The position numbers and the translations under genes were made by a program. A stretch of 30,032 nt of DNA from Bordetella parapertussis (GTDB lineage: Bacteria; Pseudomonadota; Gammaproteobacteria; Burkholderiales; Burkholderiaceae_C), in contig CAMDJU010000004.1 in assembly GCA_945900695.1 (NCBI GenBank), forward strand, positions 1 to 30,032, given 5' to 3'. Of the stretch, positions 1-7,359 are shown one piece after another. The notes beneath the pieces are model-generated. The model was not told the origin of the DNA and made no database searches. It saw nothing but the letters and a program-made list of their open reading frames with translations. How positions within the stretch are numbered: the stretch's first letter is position 1; each line of letters starts with the position of its first letter.

Positions 1-34
1 CAAAGACTGCTGGGCATGTGGCATCACCTGAAAC

Positions 35-65
35 AAAAAACGGGTGACAGATCAACTGTCACCCG
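35..65 (-). terminator. Rho-independent terminator of tRNA-Lys
   Basis: On the minus strand a perfect 10-bp stem (CGGGTGACAG pairing with CTGTCACCCG, 41-50 with 56-65) encloses a 5-nt loop and is followed by six T residues (A tract at 35-40 on the plus strand). It begins 8 nt after the tRNA 3' CCA, so it should end the tRNA-Lys transcript and possibly read-through from tcdA. Confidence 0.9.
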
Positions 66-72
66 CCAATGT

Positions 73-148
73 TGGTAGGACGTACAAGATTCGAACTTGT
101 GACCAACGGATTAAAAGTCCGCTGCTCTACCAACTGAGCTAACGTCCC
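73..148 (-). tRNA. tRNA-Lys (anticodon UUU)
   Basis: A complete 76-nt cloverleaf with encoded CCA reads on the minus strand. The acceptor stem starts GGGACGT and closes with ACGTCCT (one G-U pair). The D arm contains AGCTCAGTTGGTAGAGC, the anticodon loop is CTTTTAA with anticodon TTT at 113-115, and the T arm contains GTTCGAATC. It decodes AAA/AAG. In well-studied bacteria this tRNA carries t6A or ct6A at position 37 and a modified s2U at 34. It lies 35 nt downstream of tcdA in the same orientation, and TcdA makes ct6A37 on ANN-decoding tRNAs, so this tRNA is an expected TcdA substrate. Confidence 0.97.
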
Positions 149-182
149 AAATGTTCGCCAAACGAAACAAGCGAAGCCGCAA

Positions 183-188
183 ATTATA
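183..188 (-). promoter_or_regulatory. candidate -10 box for tRNA-Lys
   Basis: A perfect TATAAT reads on the minus strand and overlaps the TAA stop codon of tcdA. It would start transcription about 28 nt upstream of the tRNA 5' end. A GC-rich stretch (GCGGC) follows, as at many stringently controlled stable-RNA promoters. No good -35 lies 16-18 nt upstream; CTGACA is only 10 nt away. The call therefore rests on the -10 and its placement. Confidence 0.45.
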
Positions 189-969
189 GCGAATTTTTTG
201 TCAGCTTTCGGTTTGCGAATTGGGCCAATTCATTGATGACCCAGCCAGCGGCACATTGCCCAAAAGTAGCGGTCACGCTGACCACAGAGCCCAAGCCGTG
301 GCAATTCAATCCACCGTCCTCCAAGGGCTCACAAGATGCAGGAGGGGGCGCGACAACCTCTTTGCTGAAGACACACGTGATGCCCATTTTTTGCCCCCGG
401 GGTGCGGCAAATTGATGGCGCAATTTTTGACGCAAACGCGCCAGCAAGGGGTCATGGCTGACTTGCCCCAAATCAGCGATGTCCACCCATTGGGGCAAGC
501 GCTTTCCACCGGCCGCGCCGACGCTGATAAAACAAGTTGGCGCTTTGAGGGCCCAGGCTGCCATGGCCAGTTTGGCGCTGCTTTGGTCGCAGGCATCAAT
601 GACGGCATCCACAGACTCACCTGCGATAAAGGGCCAATTGTCGGGCTCGACAAATGCATCCACGGCCATGACTTCACAGCTGGGTTGGAAGCTTGAAATG
701 CGCTCTTTCATGGCCAGCACTTTGGACTGACCGATGTTGGCATCCGTGGCGTGAATTTGTCGATTGATGTTGGACTCTGAGACATGGTCCATGTCGATCA
801 AGGTCAGTCGCCCCACCCCACTGCGGGCCAAGGCTTCAGCCGACCAAGATCCCACGCCGCCAATGCCCACCACCACCACATGGGCCGTGGCGATGCGTTC
901 AGCAGCCTCTGGGCCATACAAACGCTGTAAAGAAATCAAGCGCCTGTCGACCGTGGCAGAGGCGCTCAG
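184..969 (-). CDS. tcdA: tRNA threonylcarbamoyladenosine dehydratase
   Basis: TcdA (CsdL) is an E1-like enzyme of the ThiF/MoeB/HesA family. It activates t6A37 of ANN-decoding tRNAs with ATP and cyclises it to ct6A in the cytoplasm. The protein has the Rossmann nucleotide motif GIGGVGS at residues 35-41, the acidic strand end LIDMD, the N-x-N-RQ segment near 67-71, and the C-terminal GGLNCHGLGS and VTATFG segments typical of TcdA. I chose a CTG start at 969-967. It follows GGAGAGG by 5 nt and overlaps the TGA stop of the upstream transporter in the pattern CTGA, giving 261 residues against about 268 for the E. coli protein. No ATG exists nearby in frame, and the open frame running further upstream overlaps the transporter with un-TcdA-like sequence. 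Function is confident; the start codon is inferred. Confidence 0.9.
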   Translation of the reverse strand: MSASATVDRRLISLQRLYGPEAAERIATAHVVVVGIGGVGSWSAEALARSGVGRLTLIDMDHVSESNINRQIHATDANIGQSKVLAMKERISSFQPSCEVMAVDAFVEPDNWPFIAGESVDAVIDACDQSSAKLAMAAWALKAPTCFISVGAAGGKRLPQWVDIADLGQVSHDPLLARLRQKLRHQFAAPRGQKMGITCVFSKEVVAPPPASCEPLEDGGLNCHGLGSVVSVTATFGQCAAGWVINELAQFANRKLTKNSL

Positions 970-2069
970 AGTGACCTCTCCAAGCTCCAGATTTGGTACT
1001 TGATGGCCAACCAAGCGCCGATACCAATGCCCAAGACAGCGGTGATGGCGTTGAGGCTGAGGGTAGATATACCGCTGACACCTTGACCAATGGTGCAACC
1101 CATGGCGGTCACGCCGCCAACGCCCATCAAAACCGCACCCACCAAGTGATGGGCCAGGTCGGATGTTTGTCCAAACCCTTCCCAGCGGAAACTGCCATTG
1201 AGCCAGGAGGAAATGGCGGCACCGCTGACCACGCCCATGGCAGACACCATGCCAAAGCTCAGCACCTTGCTGACATCGCTGTAAAACATCAGCCAATCCA
1301 AGATGTATGCCATGGGGGCGACAAAACTCATGGCCTCCATGCGTCCTGAATTGGTGGTCAGGTACACGGCTTCCAGGGTCTCGGGATGTTCAGGGACAAA
1401 GCCCAGGTGCCCGCTGACCCACAGCATGGCCGTGGCCACCAAACCCAAACCGACACCGGCGAATACATGCTGGGCTTGCCAGAAATCTTTGTTTGAGAAG
1501 GCCCACAGCGCCAAGACGCTGCCCACGGCCAAACCGGTCAAGGGCCAAATATGGGGTAGATCCAGCCCTGCAGAAACCCAGGTGCCCAGGTGTGCGCCTG
1601 CAGGCAGGTTGACAAAAACCGTGTCAATGCTTTGATTGCGCCACACGGCGGTCAAGCCCTTCAAGGTGGCAAATGCAGACACCCCCATGAACACAAAGAC
1701 CACCCACGACTTGAGGTTACCGGTGCCCATGCGGATCAAGGTCTTGTTGCCACAACCCGAAGCCAAAACCATGCCGACACCAAACATGGTGCCACCGATC
1801 AAGGTGGACAACCACAGCCACCTGGGCGTGTTGTAGAGCGATTGCTTGGGGTCTATTTGCCCAGACATAGTCAGCAGGGCGAATCCAGCCATGGCGGTGG
1901 CCATCACCAAAGCCCATTGGCGCATGCGCGACCAATCCCCCATATTGATCACATCGCTCAAGGCACCCATGGTGCAAAAGTGGGTTCGCTGCGCAATGAC
2001 GCCAAATACCAGCGATAAGGCAAAAGACGCCCACAACACCCATTGAATTTGATTGGCAATATCGTCCAT
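966..2069 (-). CDS. YeeE/YedE (TsuA-like) sulfur-compound transporter
   Basis: This 367-residue integral membrane protein has about nine or ten hydrophobic helices. It carries the three cysteine motifs of the YeeE/YedE family: RTHFCTMG near residue 32, SGCGNK near 106 and AMGCTIGQG near 325. In the characterised member TsuA such cysteines line a path that relays thiosulfate through the inner membrane, so uptake of thiosulfate or a related sulfur anion is the likely role. The substrate is inferred. The usual TusA-like partner (TsuB) is not adjacent; the next gene is tcdA, with which it shares a CTGA overlap. I chose ATG at 2069; a TTG two codons upstream (2075) is an alternative, and neither has a strong Shine-Dalgarno. 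It follows cpoB by 21 nt and may be read from the tolB operon. Confidence 0.85.
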   Translation of the reverse strand: MDDIANQIQWVLWASFALSLVFGVIAQRTHFCTMGALSDVINMGDWSRMRQWALVMATAMAGFALLTMSGQIDPKQSLYNTPRWLWLSTLIGGTMFGVGMVLASGCGNKTLIRMGTGNLKSWVVFVFMGVSAFATLKGLTAVWRNQSIDTVFVNLPAGAHLGTWVSAGLDLPHIWPLTGLAVGSVLALWAFSNKDFWQAQHVFAGVGLGLVATAMLWVSGHLGFVPEHPETLEAVYLTTNSGRMEAMSFVAPMAYILDWLMFYSDVSKVLSFGMVSAMGVVSGAAISSWLNGSFRWEGFGQTSDLAHHLVGAVLMGVGGVTAMGCTIGQGVSGISTLSLNAITAVLGIGIGAWLAIKYQIWSLERSL

Positions 2070-2090
2070 GTTCAAGGCCGTGGTGGCGAT

Positions 2091-2900
2091 TTATTTCAAA
2101 CGTGACAGACGATCTTTGGCCGCGGTGGCCGCCTCTGATTCGGGGTGCGCTTTGATCAAGTCCTCCAGCGCTTTGCGGGCTGATTTAACGTCTTTGAGCT
2201 CGATGTGGCAGTTGGCCAAGGCCAACATCGACTCGGGTACACGCGGGTGCGGGGCCATGGCCACCAAACTGCGAAAACTCACCATGGCGTCTTTGTATTC
2301 TTTGACCGCGTACTGCGCATTTCCCAGCCAAAACAATGCTGTTGCCTTGTACCCGCTTTGCGGATACCTGCGGACAAAATCTGACAGCATGGTCAATGCT
2401 TGCCCATAGTCACCTTTGCGAAAGACCTCCAAAGCCTGGTCGTGGTCACGCTTCTCTGTGGGCTCGGCCAGAAACTCTCGCCCATCCATCGCCACTTTGA
2501 TGGGTTCGAGTTTGCGCAAACGGTCATCTTGGGACTGAATTCTGTCCTTTTGCTCACGCTGCCATCCTGACAAGGATTTGAGCAAGTCTTCATTGGCGCC
2601 ACGAGACTTGGCCAATTCAGCCCTGAGGGATTCAATCTGGTTTTGTAAATCCAATAGGCTGCGGCGAAGGACTTGCATTTCGTCTTGGTTCTTGTCAGTG
2701 ACTTCGTTGCCCTTCTTCATCAACACTTGATTGTCAGCACGCAAGACTTCGATGGACATGCGCATGGTTTCAACCCGTTGGCGCAAGTCCAATATCGCTC
2801 GGCGCGCCTCATCGTCTTCAAACAAGCCAGCTTGGGCGGTTGAAGAAAAGGCCAAGAAAAACAAGCCCCAAAGGACTGCAAAGACCCGCGGCTTCATCAT
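2091..2900 (-). CDS. cpoB: Cell division coordinator CpoB (YbgF)
   Basis: CpoB is a periplasmic protein that coordinates peptidoglycan synthesis (PBP1B) with Tol-driven outer-membrane constriction. The 269-residue protein begins with a signal peptide (MMKPR, then a hydrophobic core, cleavage after AQA near residue 24). A long coiled-coil stretch at about 30-115 is the trimerisation region, followed by a linker. TPR repeats from about 140 to the end include ALEVFRKGDYGQALTML, AEXX-style helices around ALFWLGNAQYAVKEYKDAM and a final ESEAATAAKDRLSRLK. The ATG overlaps the pal stop by 4 nt, so it is translationally coupled to pal, as expected for the tol-pal locus. Confidence 0.93.
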   Translation of the reverse strand: MMKPRVFAVLWGLFFLAFSSTAQAGLFEDDEARRAILDLRQRVETMRMSIEVLRADNQVLMKKGNEVTDKNQDEMQVLRRSLLDLQNQIESLRAELAKSRGANEDLLKSLSGWQREQKDRIQSQDDRLRKLEPIKVAMDGREFLAEPTEKRDHDQALEVFRKGDYGQALTMLSDFVRRYPQSGYKATALFWLGNAQYAVKEYKDAMVSFRSLVAMAPHPRVPESMLALANCHIELKDVKSARKALEDLIKAHPESEAATAAKDRLSRLK

Positions 2901-3433
2901 TTGTAGGCGATCTCAGCCCTGCGGTTTTTGGCAAAAGCCTCTTCTGAGCTGCCAGCCATGGCGGGCTTTTCTTTGCCCAAGCTGACCGCCTCGATTTGCC
3001 CATCTGAGACACCCAGCAGGTTGAGCGCCTTGCGCACGGCTTCAGAACGTTTTTGGCCCAGTGCCAAGTTGTATTCACGGCCACCACGCTCATCGGTGTG
3101 GCCTTCCACAGCCACGCGCCGCTTGCTGTCTTGTTTGATGAAGGCGGCATGCTTTTCAATCACCGCTTGAAACTCGGGCTTGATGGCAAAACTGTCATAG
3201 TCAAAGTAAATGACCAGGGCCACACCCGCTGGACCACTGGGCACAGCAGCCAATGGACGCGCGTCAACGCTGGCCACGGCCGAACGGGCTGGGGGCGGTG
3301 CTGGAGCTGGTGCCGCAGCCGCGGCCACTTGCGTACCTGATTTGTCCTCGACGGGGACCTCATTGAGCTTGACCGGTGAAGAGCAAGCCACGAGCAAGGC
3401 CAGGGTGGCCAAAAGACAAAGGGTTTTTTTCAT
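2897..3433 (-). CDS. pal: Peptidoglycan-associated lipoprotein Pal
   Basis: Pal is the outer-membrane lipoprotein of the Tol-Pal complex. It binds meso-DAP in peptidoglycan and TolB. The 178-residue protein has a lipoprotein signal peptide with lipobox LVAC (lipidated Cys17), then an Ala/Pro-rich linker (about 36-70). The OmpA-C domain from about 72 to 178 contains VIYFDYDSF, the peptidoglycan-binding segment GHTDERGGREYN and the conserved RRAE near the end. A GGAG Shine-Dalgarno lies 8 nt before the ATG. tolB ends 18 nt upstream and cpoB overlaps the stop codon, so the three genes form one transcription unit. Confidence 0.97.
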   Translation of the reverse strand: MKKTLCLLATLALLVACSSPVKLNEVPVEDKSGTQVAAAAAPAPAPPPARSAVASVDARPLAAVPSGPAGVALVIYFDYDSFAIKPEFQAVIEKHAAFIKQDSKRRVAVEGHTDERGGREYNLALGQKRSEAVRKALNLLGVSDGQIEAVSLGKEKPAMAGSSEEAFAKNRRAEIAYK

Positions 3434-3451
3434 TTGTAGTACTCCAAAAAA

Positions 3452-4795
3452 TCACTGCTTTAAAAACGGGCCCCAATGGGGTTCTCGAATGTCACCATTC
3501 TGCCCCGCCAACCTGGCCTTGATGCGGCCATCGACCGTGGTGGTCATCAATGCCTCGCGACCTTGGAGTTGGGTCGAGTAAACAATCAAGCGGCCATTGG
3601 GCGAGAAACTGGGCCGTTCATCCGGACCGGTGTCTGTGATGGTTTGAACGGTTTCAGACTTGAGGTCCATGACCTGTAATTTGAACTGGCCATTGATGCG
3701 AGAAATATAGGCCATCCAACGCCCATCAGGGCTGATGGCTGGGGAGATGTTGTAGGTACCAGAAAAGGTCACCCTTTGCGCTGGACCACCCATGGTGGGT
3801 GTGCGATAGATTTGCGGAGAACCGCCCCGATCACTGACAAAATAAAAGGCAGACCCATCTGGATAAAAAGCGGGCTCGGTATCGATGCTGTTGGATTGCG
3901 TCAACCTGCGGGGCTCACCCCCTTGGGCGGAGATCATGTAAATCTGCGAACCGCCATCTTTGCTGAGGGTTACCGCCAAGCTGCGTCCATCAGGCGCCCA
4001 AACCGGCGCGCTGTTATTGCCCTTGAAATTGGCCAATACACGCCGCTTTCCAGAGTAGACATCGTGCACATAGACCACAGGTTTGCGCGCCTCGAAGGAA
4101 ACATAGGCCAGCTCCTGCCCATTGGGTGACCAGTTGGGCGAAATGATGGGCTCTGGGCTGGTCAAGGCAGCTTGGGCATTTTCACCATCGGCATCGGCTA
4201 CCCACAGGCTGAACCGGGTGCCCAGTTTGGTCACGTATGCAATGCGGGTTGAAAAAACGCCTTTTTCGCCGGTCAGTTTTTCATAGATGAAGTCAGATAT
4301 GCGGTGGGCAATCATGCGCAAATCACCGGTGGGCGTAGCGAAGCTTTGCCCGCCCAAATCATGGCCACGCACCACATCCCACAACCTGAAGCGAATATCA
4401 AAACGGCCATCGGCCAATTTGGTAACGCTGCCGGTGAGCAAGGCCTCATCGCCTTTTTGCTTGAGGGACATGAAATCGGGGCGGGCCAACTCGTCCATGG
4501 GGGCGGTCAAGGCATTGCCCCGGAATTGGCCGCTGCGCTCCAAATCGGCTTGGACAATGGTTGATATTTTTTGCGGAGAGCCCTCTTCCCCGCGCATGGG
4601 GGCGATGGCAATTGGTATCTGGGTCAGCCCGACACCAGAGACCTCAACCCTGAATTGCGCATAAGCAGGCCATGCCAAGAAGCATGGCACAAGCCATATC
4701 CAAGAAAGAAACCTGGCAGCGAAGGAGTGGCGTCGGTCAAACAAGGTCAGATGATTGGAAGACAGGGCAAACGCTATAGTAGCACCATCCCCCAT
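3452..4795 (-). CDS. tolB: Tol-Pal system translocation protein TolB
   Basis: TolB is the periplasmic shuttle of the Tol-Pal system that binds Pal and is released by TolA. After a hydrophobic signal segment ending PAYA before QFRVEVSG comes the N-terminal domain (SGVGLTQIPIAIAP, DLERSGQF). The C-terminal beta-propeller shows repeated blades with WSPNGQELAY, WAPDGRSLAV, YPDGSAFYF, SPDGRWMAY and SPNGRLIVY. I chose ATG at 4795 (447 residues) because AGG lies upstream at workable spacing. It leaves a long n-region of about 50 residues before the hydrophobic core, so a TTG at 4744, which gives a 30-residue signal peptide, is a serious alternative. tolQ, tolR and tolA are not in this window. It diverges from msbA, with only 14 nt between the chosen starts. 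Confidence 0.93.
   Translation of the reverse strand: MGDGATIAFALSSNHLTLFDRRHSFAARFLSWIWLVPCFLAWPAYAQFRVEVSGVGLTQIPIAIAPMRGEEGSPQKISTIVQADLERSGQFRGNALTAPMDELARPDFMSLKQKGDEALLTGSVTKLADGRFDIRFRLWDVVRGHDLGGQSFATPTGDLRMIAHRISDFIYEKLTGEKGVFSTRIAYVTKLGTRFSLWVADADGENAQAALTSPEPIISPNWSPNGQELAYVSFEARKPVVYVHDVYSGKRRVLANFKGNNSAPVWAPDGRSLAVTLSKDGGSQIYMISAQGGEPRRLTQSNSIDTEPAFYPDGSAFYFVSDRGGSPQIYRTPTMGGPAQRVTFSGTYNISPAISPDGRWMAYISRINGQFKLQVMDLKSETVQTITDTGPDERPSFSPNGRLIVYSTQLQGREALMTTTVDGRIKARLAGQNGDIREPHWGPFLKQ
4775..4780 (+). promoter_or_regulatory. candidate -10 box for msbA (TATAGT), nearly symmetric
   Basis: TATAGT would place the msbA start site near 4787, some 23 nt before its GTG. The surrounding GCTATAGTAGC also reads as a -10-like TACTAT on the minus strand (4776-4781), facing tolB. 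No convincing -35 is seen on either strand, so both assignments are tentative. Confidence 0.3.
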
Positions 4796-4809
4796 GTATT
4801 CGACCTGCT

Positions 4810-6558
4810 GTGCCCACCCCCTCGCTCTATAAACGCTTGTTTGGCTATGCCAAGGCATATAAATGGGCTTATGCCATTTCTTTCGTGGGCATGGCATTGA
4901 CCGCAGTGACCGAAGCCATGCTGCCGGCCATGATGAAGTATTTGCTTGACCAAGGCTTTCAGGTGCAATCCCAGCACCACATCTTGGTCATTCCCTTGGC
5001 GATTGTGGGATTATTTTTGGTCAAAGGCCTGCTCATTTATGTCAGCAACTATGTCGCCACCTGGATCACCACCAACGTGACCATGGCTTTGCGCAATGAC
5101 ATGTTCGCCAAAATGTTGCGCCTGCCCGCCACTGCTTTTGCAGATGCCCAAGGCAGTTACATCTCCAAAGTGCTGTACGACGTGCTCAACATTGGTGAAA
5201 CCATTTCCCAAGTGGTGGTCTCAGCTTTTCGGGAAGCCTTGACAGTGGCCACCTTGATCGCCTATTTGCTGTATTTGGATGTCAGATTGGCGCTGATTGC
5301 GCTCAGCGTGGGGCCTGTGATCATTGGGTTTGTGCGGCTTTTTTCCAAACGCCTGCGGCAAGCGAGTCGCAAGGGCTTGGAGTCGATTGGCGAGATCACC
5401 CATGTGCTGGAAGAGTCGGTCTTGTGCCAAAAGATCATCAAAATTTACCAAGGTCAAGCCACTGAGAAGCAACGCTTTGAAGCCGCCAATGGCCGATTTC
5501 GCCGCTCTCAAATGCGCGAGGCCGTGCCCGCTTCGGCCACCACCCCGTTGACCCATTTGTCCGCCTCCATTGCATTGGCCGTGATTGTTTATTTAGCGCT
5601 TGATCAGGTGAACCAAGTGGGCGCAGATACCGGCGTCACCACGGTGGGTGGATTTGTGGCCTTTGTCACGGCCATGCTGATGCTGCTGGCCCCGTTGAAA
5701 AAACTCACAGAGGTCAATACCGCCTTACAACGCGGCCGGGTCTGTGCCCAAAGCGTTTTTGCTTTTTTAGACAGCCCCGAGGAGGAGGACAAAGGCCGCA
5801 GAGAATGGCGCGAACCCCAGGGGCGCATTGAGTTTCGACATGTCAGCTTCAGTTACGCCTCCTCCAGCACGCCAGCCCTGGACGCGATTGATTTGTGCAT
5901 CGAGCCCGGTCAAACCTTGGCGGTGGTGGGAGCATCTGGCGGCGGAAAGTCGACCTTGGCGGCGTTGTTGCCGCGTTTCATGTCCCCCACCCAGGGACAA
6001 GTATTGATCGATGGCATCGATGCCCAAGACCTCAGCTTGGTGTCTTTGCGAAAGCACATGTCACTGGTCACCCAAGAAGTTTTGCTTTTCAATGACACGA
6101 TTGCGGCCAATATCGCTTACGGGCATGCCAATCCCGACAGGGCAGCCGTGGAAATGGCGGCCAAGGCAGCCAATGCCTGGGATTTCATCACCGCTCAGCC
6201 CTTGGGGTTGGACACCCTGGTGGGCGAGGCTGGCATGCGCTTGTCTGGCGGGCAGCGCCAGCGCATTTCCATTGCCAGGGCCATCTACAAAAATGCGCCC
6301 ATCCTGATCCTGGATGAAGCCACGTCTGCTCTGGATGCCGGGTCTGATCGGTCGGTTCAAGCCGCATTGGCCAATTTGATGCAGGGGCGCACCTGTGTGG
6401 TCATTGCCCACCGTTTGTCCACCATTCAACACGCTGACCGAATTGCGGTTTTGAACCAAGGCCGCTTGGTGGAAATGGGTAACCACGATGAATTGCTTCT
6501 ACTCAACGGCATCTATGCCTCCTTGTACCGCTTGCAATTCAATGGTCTGGCCCTGTAA
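4810..6558 (+). CDS. msbA: Lipid A export ATP-binding/permease protein MsbA
   Basis: MsbA is a homodimeric ABC exporter that flips lipid A-core across the inner membrane. The 582-residue protein has a six-helix transmembrane domain (about 15-300) and a nucleotide-binding domain (about 335-582). The latter has Walker A GASGGGKST at 374-382, Q-loop near 422, signature LSGGQ at 478-482, Walker B ILILDEATSALD at 498-509 and switch His534. Length matches E. coli MsbA (582). The start is GTG at 4810; no in-frame ATG lies nearby and no strong Shine-Dalgarno is visible. Glycosyltransferase genes follow within 12 nt, which supports a role in LPS export rather than a generic multidrug exporter. Confidence 0.92.
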   Translation: MPTPSLYKRLFGYAKAYKWAYAISFVGMALTAVTEAMLPAMMKYLLDQGFQVQSQHHILVIPLAIVGLFLVKGLLIYVSNYVATWITTNVTMALRNDMFAKMLRLPATAFADAQGSYISKVLYDVLNIGETISQVVVSAFREALTVATLIAYLLYLDVRLALIALSVGPVIIGFVRLFSKRLRQASRKGLESIGEITHVLEESVLCQKIIKIYQGQATEKQRFEAANGRFRRSQMREAVPASATTPLTHLSASIALAVIVYLALDQVNQVGADTGVTTVGGFVAFVTAMLMLLAPLKKLTEVNTALQRGRVCAQSVFAFLDSPEEEDKGRREWREPQGRIEFRHVSFSYASSSTPALDAIDLCIEPGQTLAVVGASGGGKSTLAALLPRFMSPTQGQVLIDGIDAQDLSLVSLRKHMSLVTQEVLLFNDTIAANIAYGHANPDRAAVEMAAKAANAWDFITAQPLGLDTLVGEAGMRLSGGQRQRISIARAIYKNAPILILDEATSALDAGSDRSVQAALANLMQGRTCVVIAHRLSTIQHADRIAVLNQGRLVEMGNHDELLLLNGIYASLYRLQFNGLAL

Positions 6559-6570
6559 AAATCCATCCGA

Positions 6571-7359
6571 ATGATGAGCACATCCATGGACCGATGCGCG
6601 GTGTCAGTGATCGTGATCACCCTGAACGAAGCAGATCGCTTGACGGCCACTTTGCAAGCCTTGCAATGGGCGCAGGAAATCATCGTTGTGGACGCCGGCA
6701 GCACCGATGGCACCCTGGCCATTGCCCAGCAATGGGCGACACGGGTGGAGCACCGGCCCTGGTCTGGGTTTGGCGCACAAAAAAACCATGCCCTGTCTTT
6801 GGCCAGCCTGCCTTGGGTGGTGTCGATTGATGCCGATGAACGGGTGACGCCCGAGTTGGCCCAAGAGATCCAGGCATTTGTGAACCGCGATGGTGGCGGC
6901 TACCTGGCCGCTAATTTGCCGCGTTTGTCCCGTTATTGCGGCCGCGATATCCACCACAGCGGCTGGTGGCCAGACCCGGTGTGTCGCGTCTTCAAGCGCG
7001 GACACGCCCGCTTCAGCGACGATTTGGTGCATGAAAAAATCATCTCTACCGGACCGGTTTGGAATTTCCAAGGTTTGCTGATGCACGACAGCTTTCAAAA
7101 CCTGGATCAAGTGCTGCACAAATTGAACCAGTATTCCCGTGAAGGCGCGCTGAATTTGCAACGCAAAGGCAAAAAGTCTGGTTTGGGCAAGGCCATTGGA
7201 CACGGCCTGTGGGCATTTTTTCGCACCTATGTCTTGCGACGCGGATTTTTAGATGGTCGCGAAGGCTTTATCTTGGCTGTCTCGAATGCGGAGGGCACCT
7301 ACTACCGCTACCTCAAGCTGATGTACTTGAATGAGTCCACAGCGGCCACGCCAAAATGA
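6571..7359 (+). CDS. Family 2 glycosyltransferase, WaaE/KdtX-like (LPS core)
   Basis: A 262-residue GT-A fold glycosyltransferase. It has the N-terminal strand VSVIVITLNEADRL, the VVDAGSTDGT nucleotide-sugar motif (about 40-48) and the metal-binding DAD at 87-89 within SIDADERV. The later CGRDIHHSGWWPDPVCRVFKRG segment is characteristic of WaaE/KdtX-type LPS inner-core beta-glucosyltransferases. By analogy it adds a hexose to the heptose of the core on the cytoplasmic face; the exact donor and acceptor cannot be read from sequence. It lies 12 nt after msbA and overlaps the next glycosyltransferase by ATGA. Starts at 6571, 6574 or 6586 are all possible, with no decisive Shine-Dalgarno. Confidence 0.85.
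   Translation: MMSTSMDRCAVSVIVITLNEADRLTATLQALQWAQEIIVVDAGSTDGTLAIAQQWATRVEHRPWSGFGAQKNHALSLASLPWVVSIDADERVTPELAQEIQAFVNRDGGGYLAANLPRLSRYCGRDIHHSGWWPDPVCRVFKRGHARFSDDLVHEKIISTGPVWNFQGLLMHDSFQNLDQVLHKLNQYSREGALNLQRKGKKSGLGKAIGHGLWAFFRTYVLRRGFLDGREGFILAVSNAEGTYYRYLKLMYLNESTAATPK

Noticed and set aside
183..204. CTGACA plus TATAAT as a full tRNA-Lys promoter
   Set aside because: The spacer is only 10 nt, too short for sigma70. Only the -10 was kept as a candidate.
970..1296. Upstream open extension of tcdA (109 codons)
   Set aside because: It overlaps the well-supported transporter gene in another frame, and its sequence is unlike TcdA.
4796..4897. Upstream open extension of tolB
   Set aside because: It would run into msbA on the other strand and put over 80 residues before the signal cleavage site.
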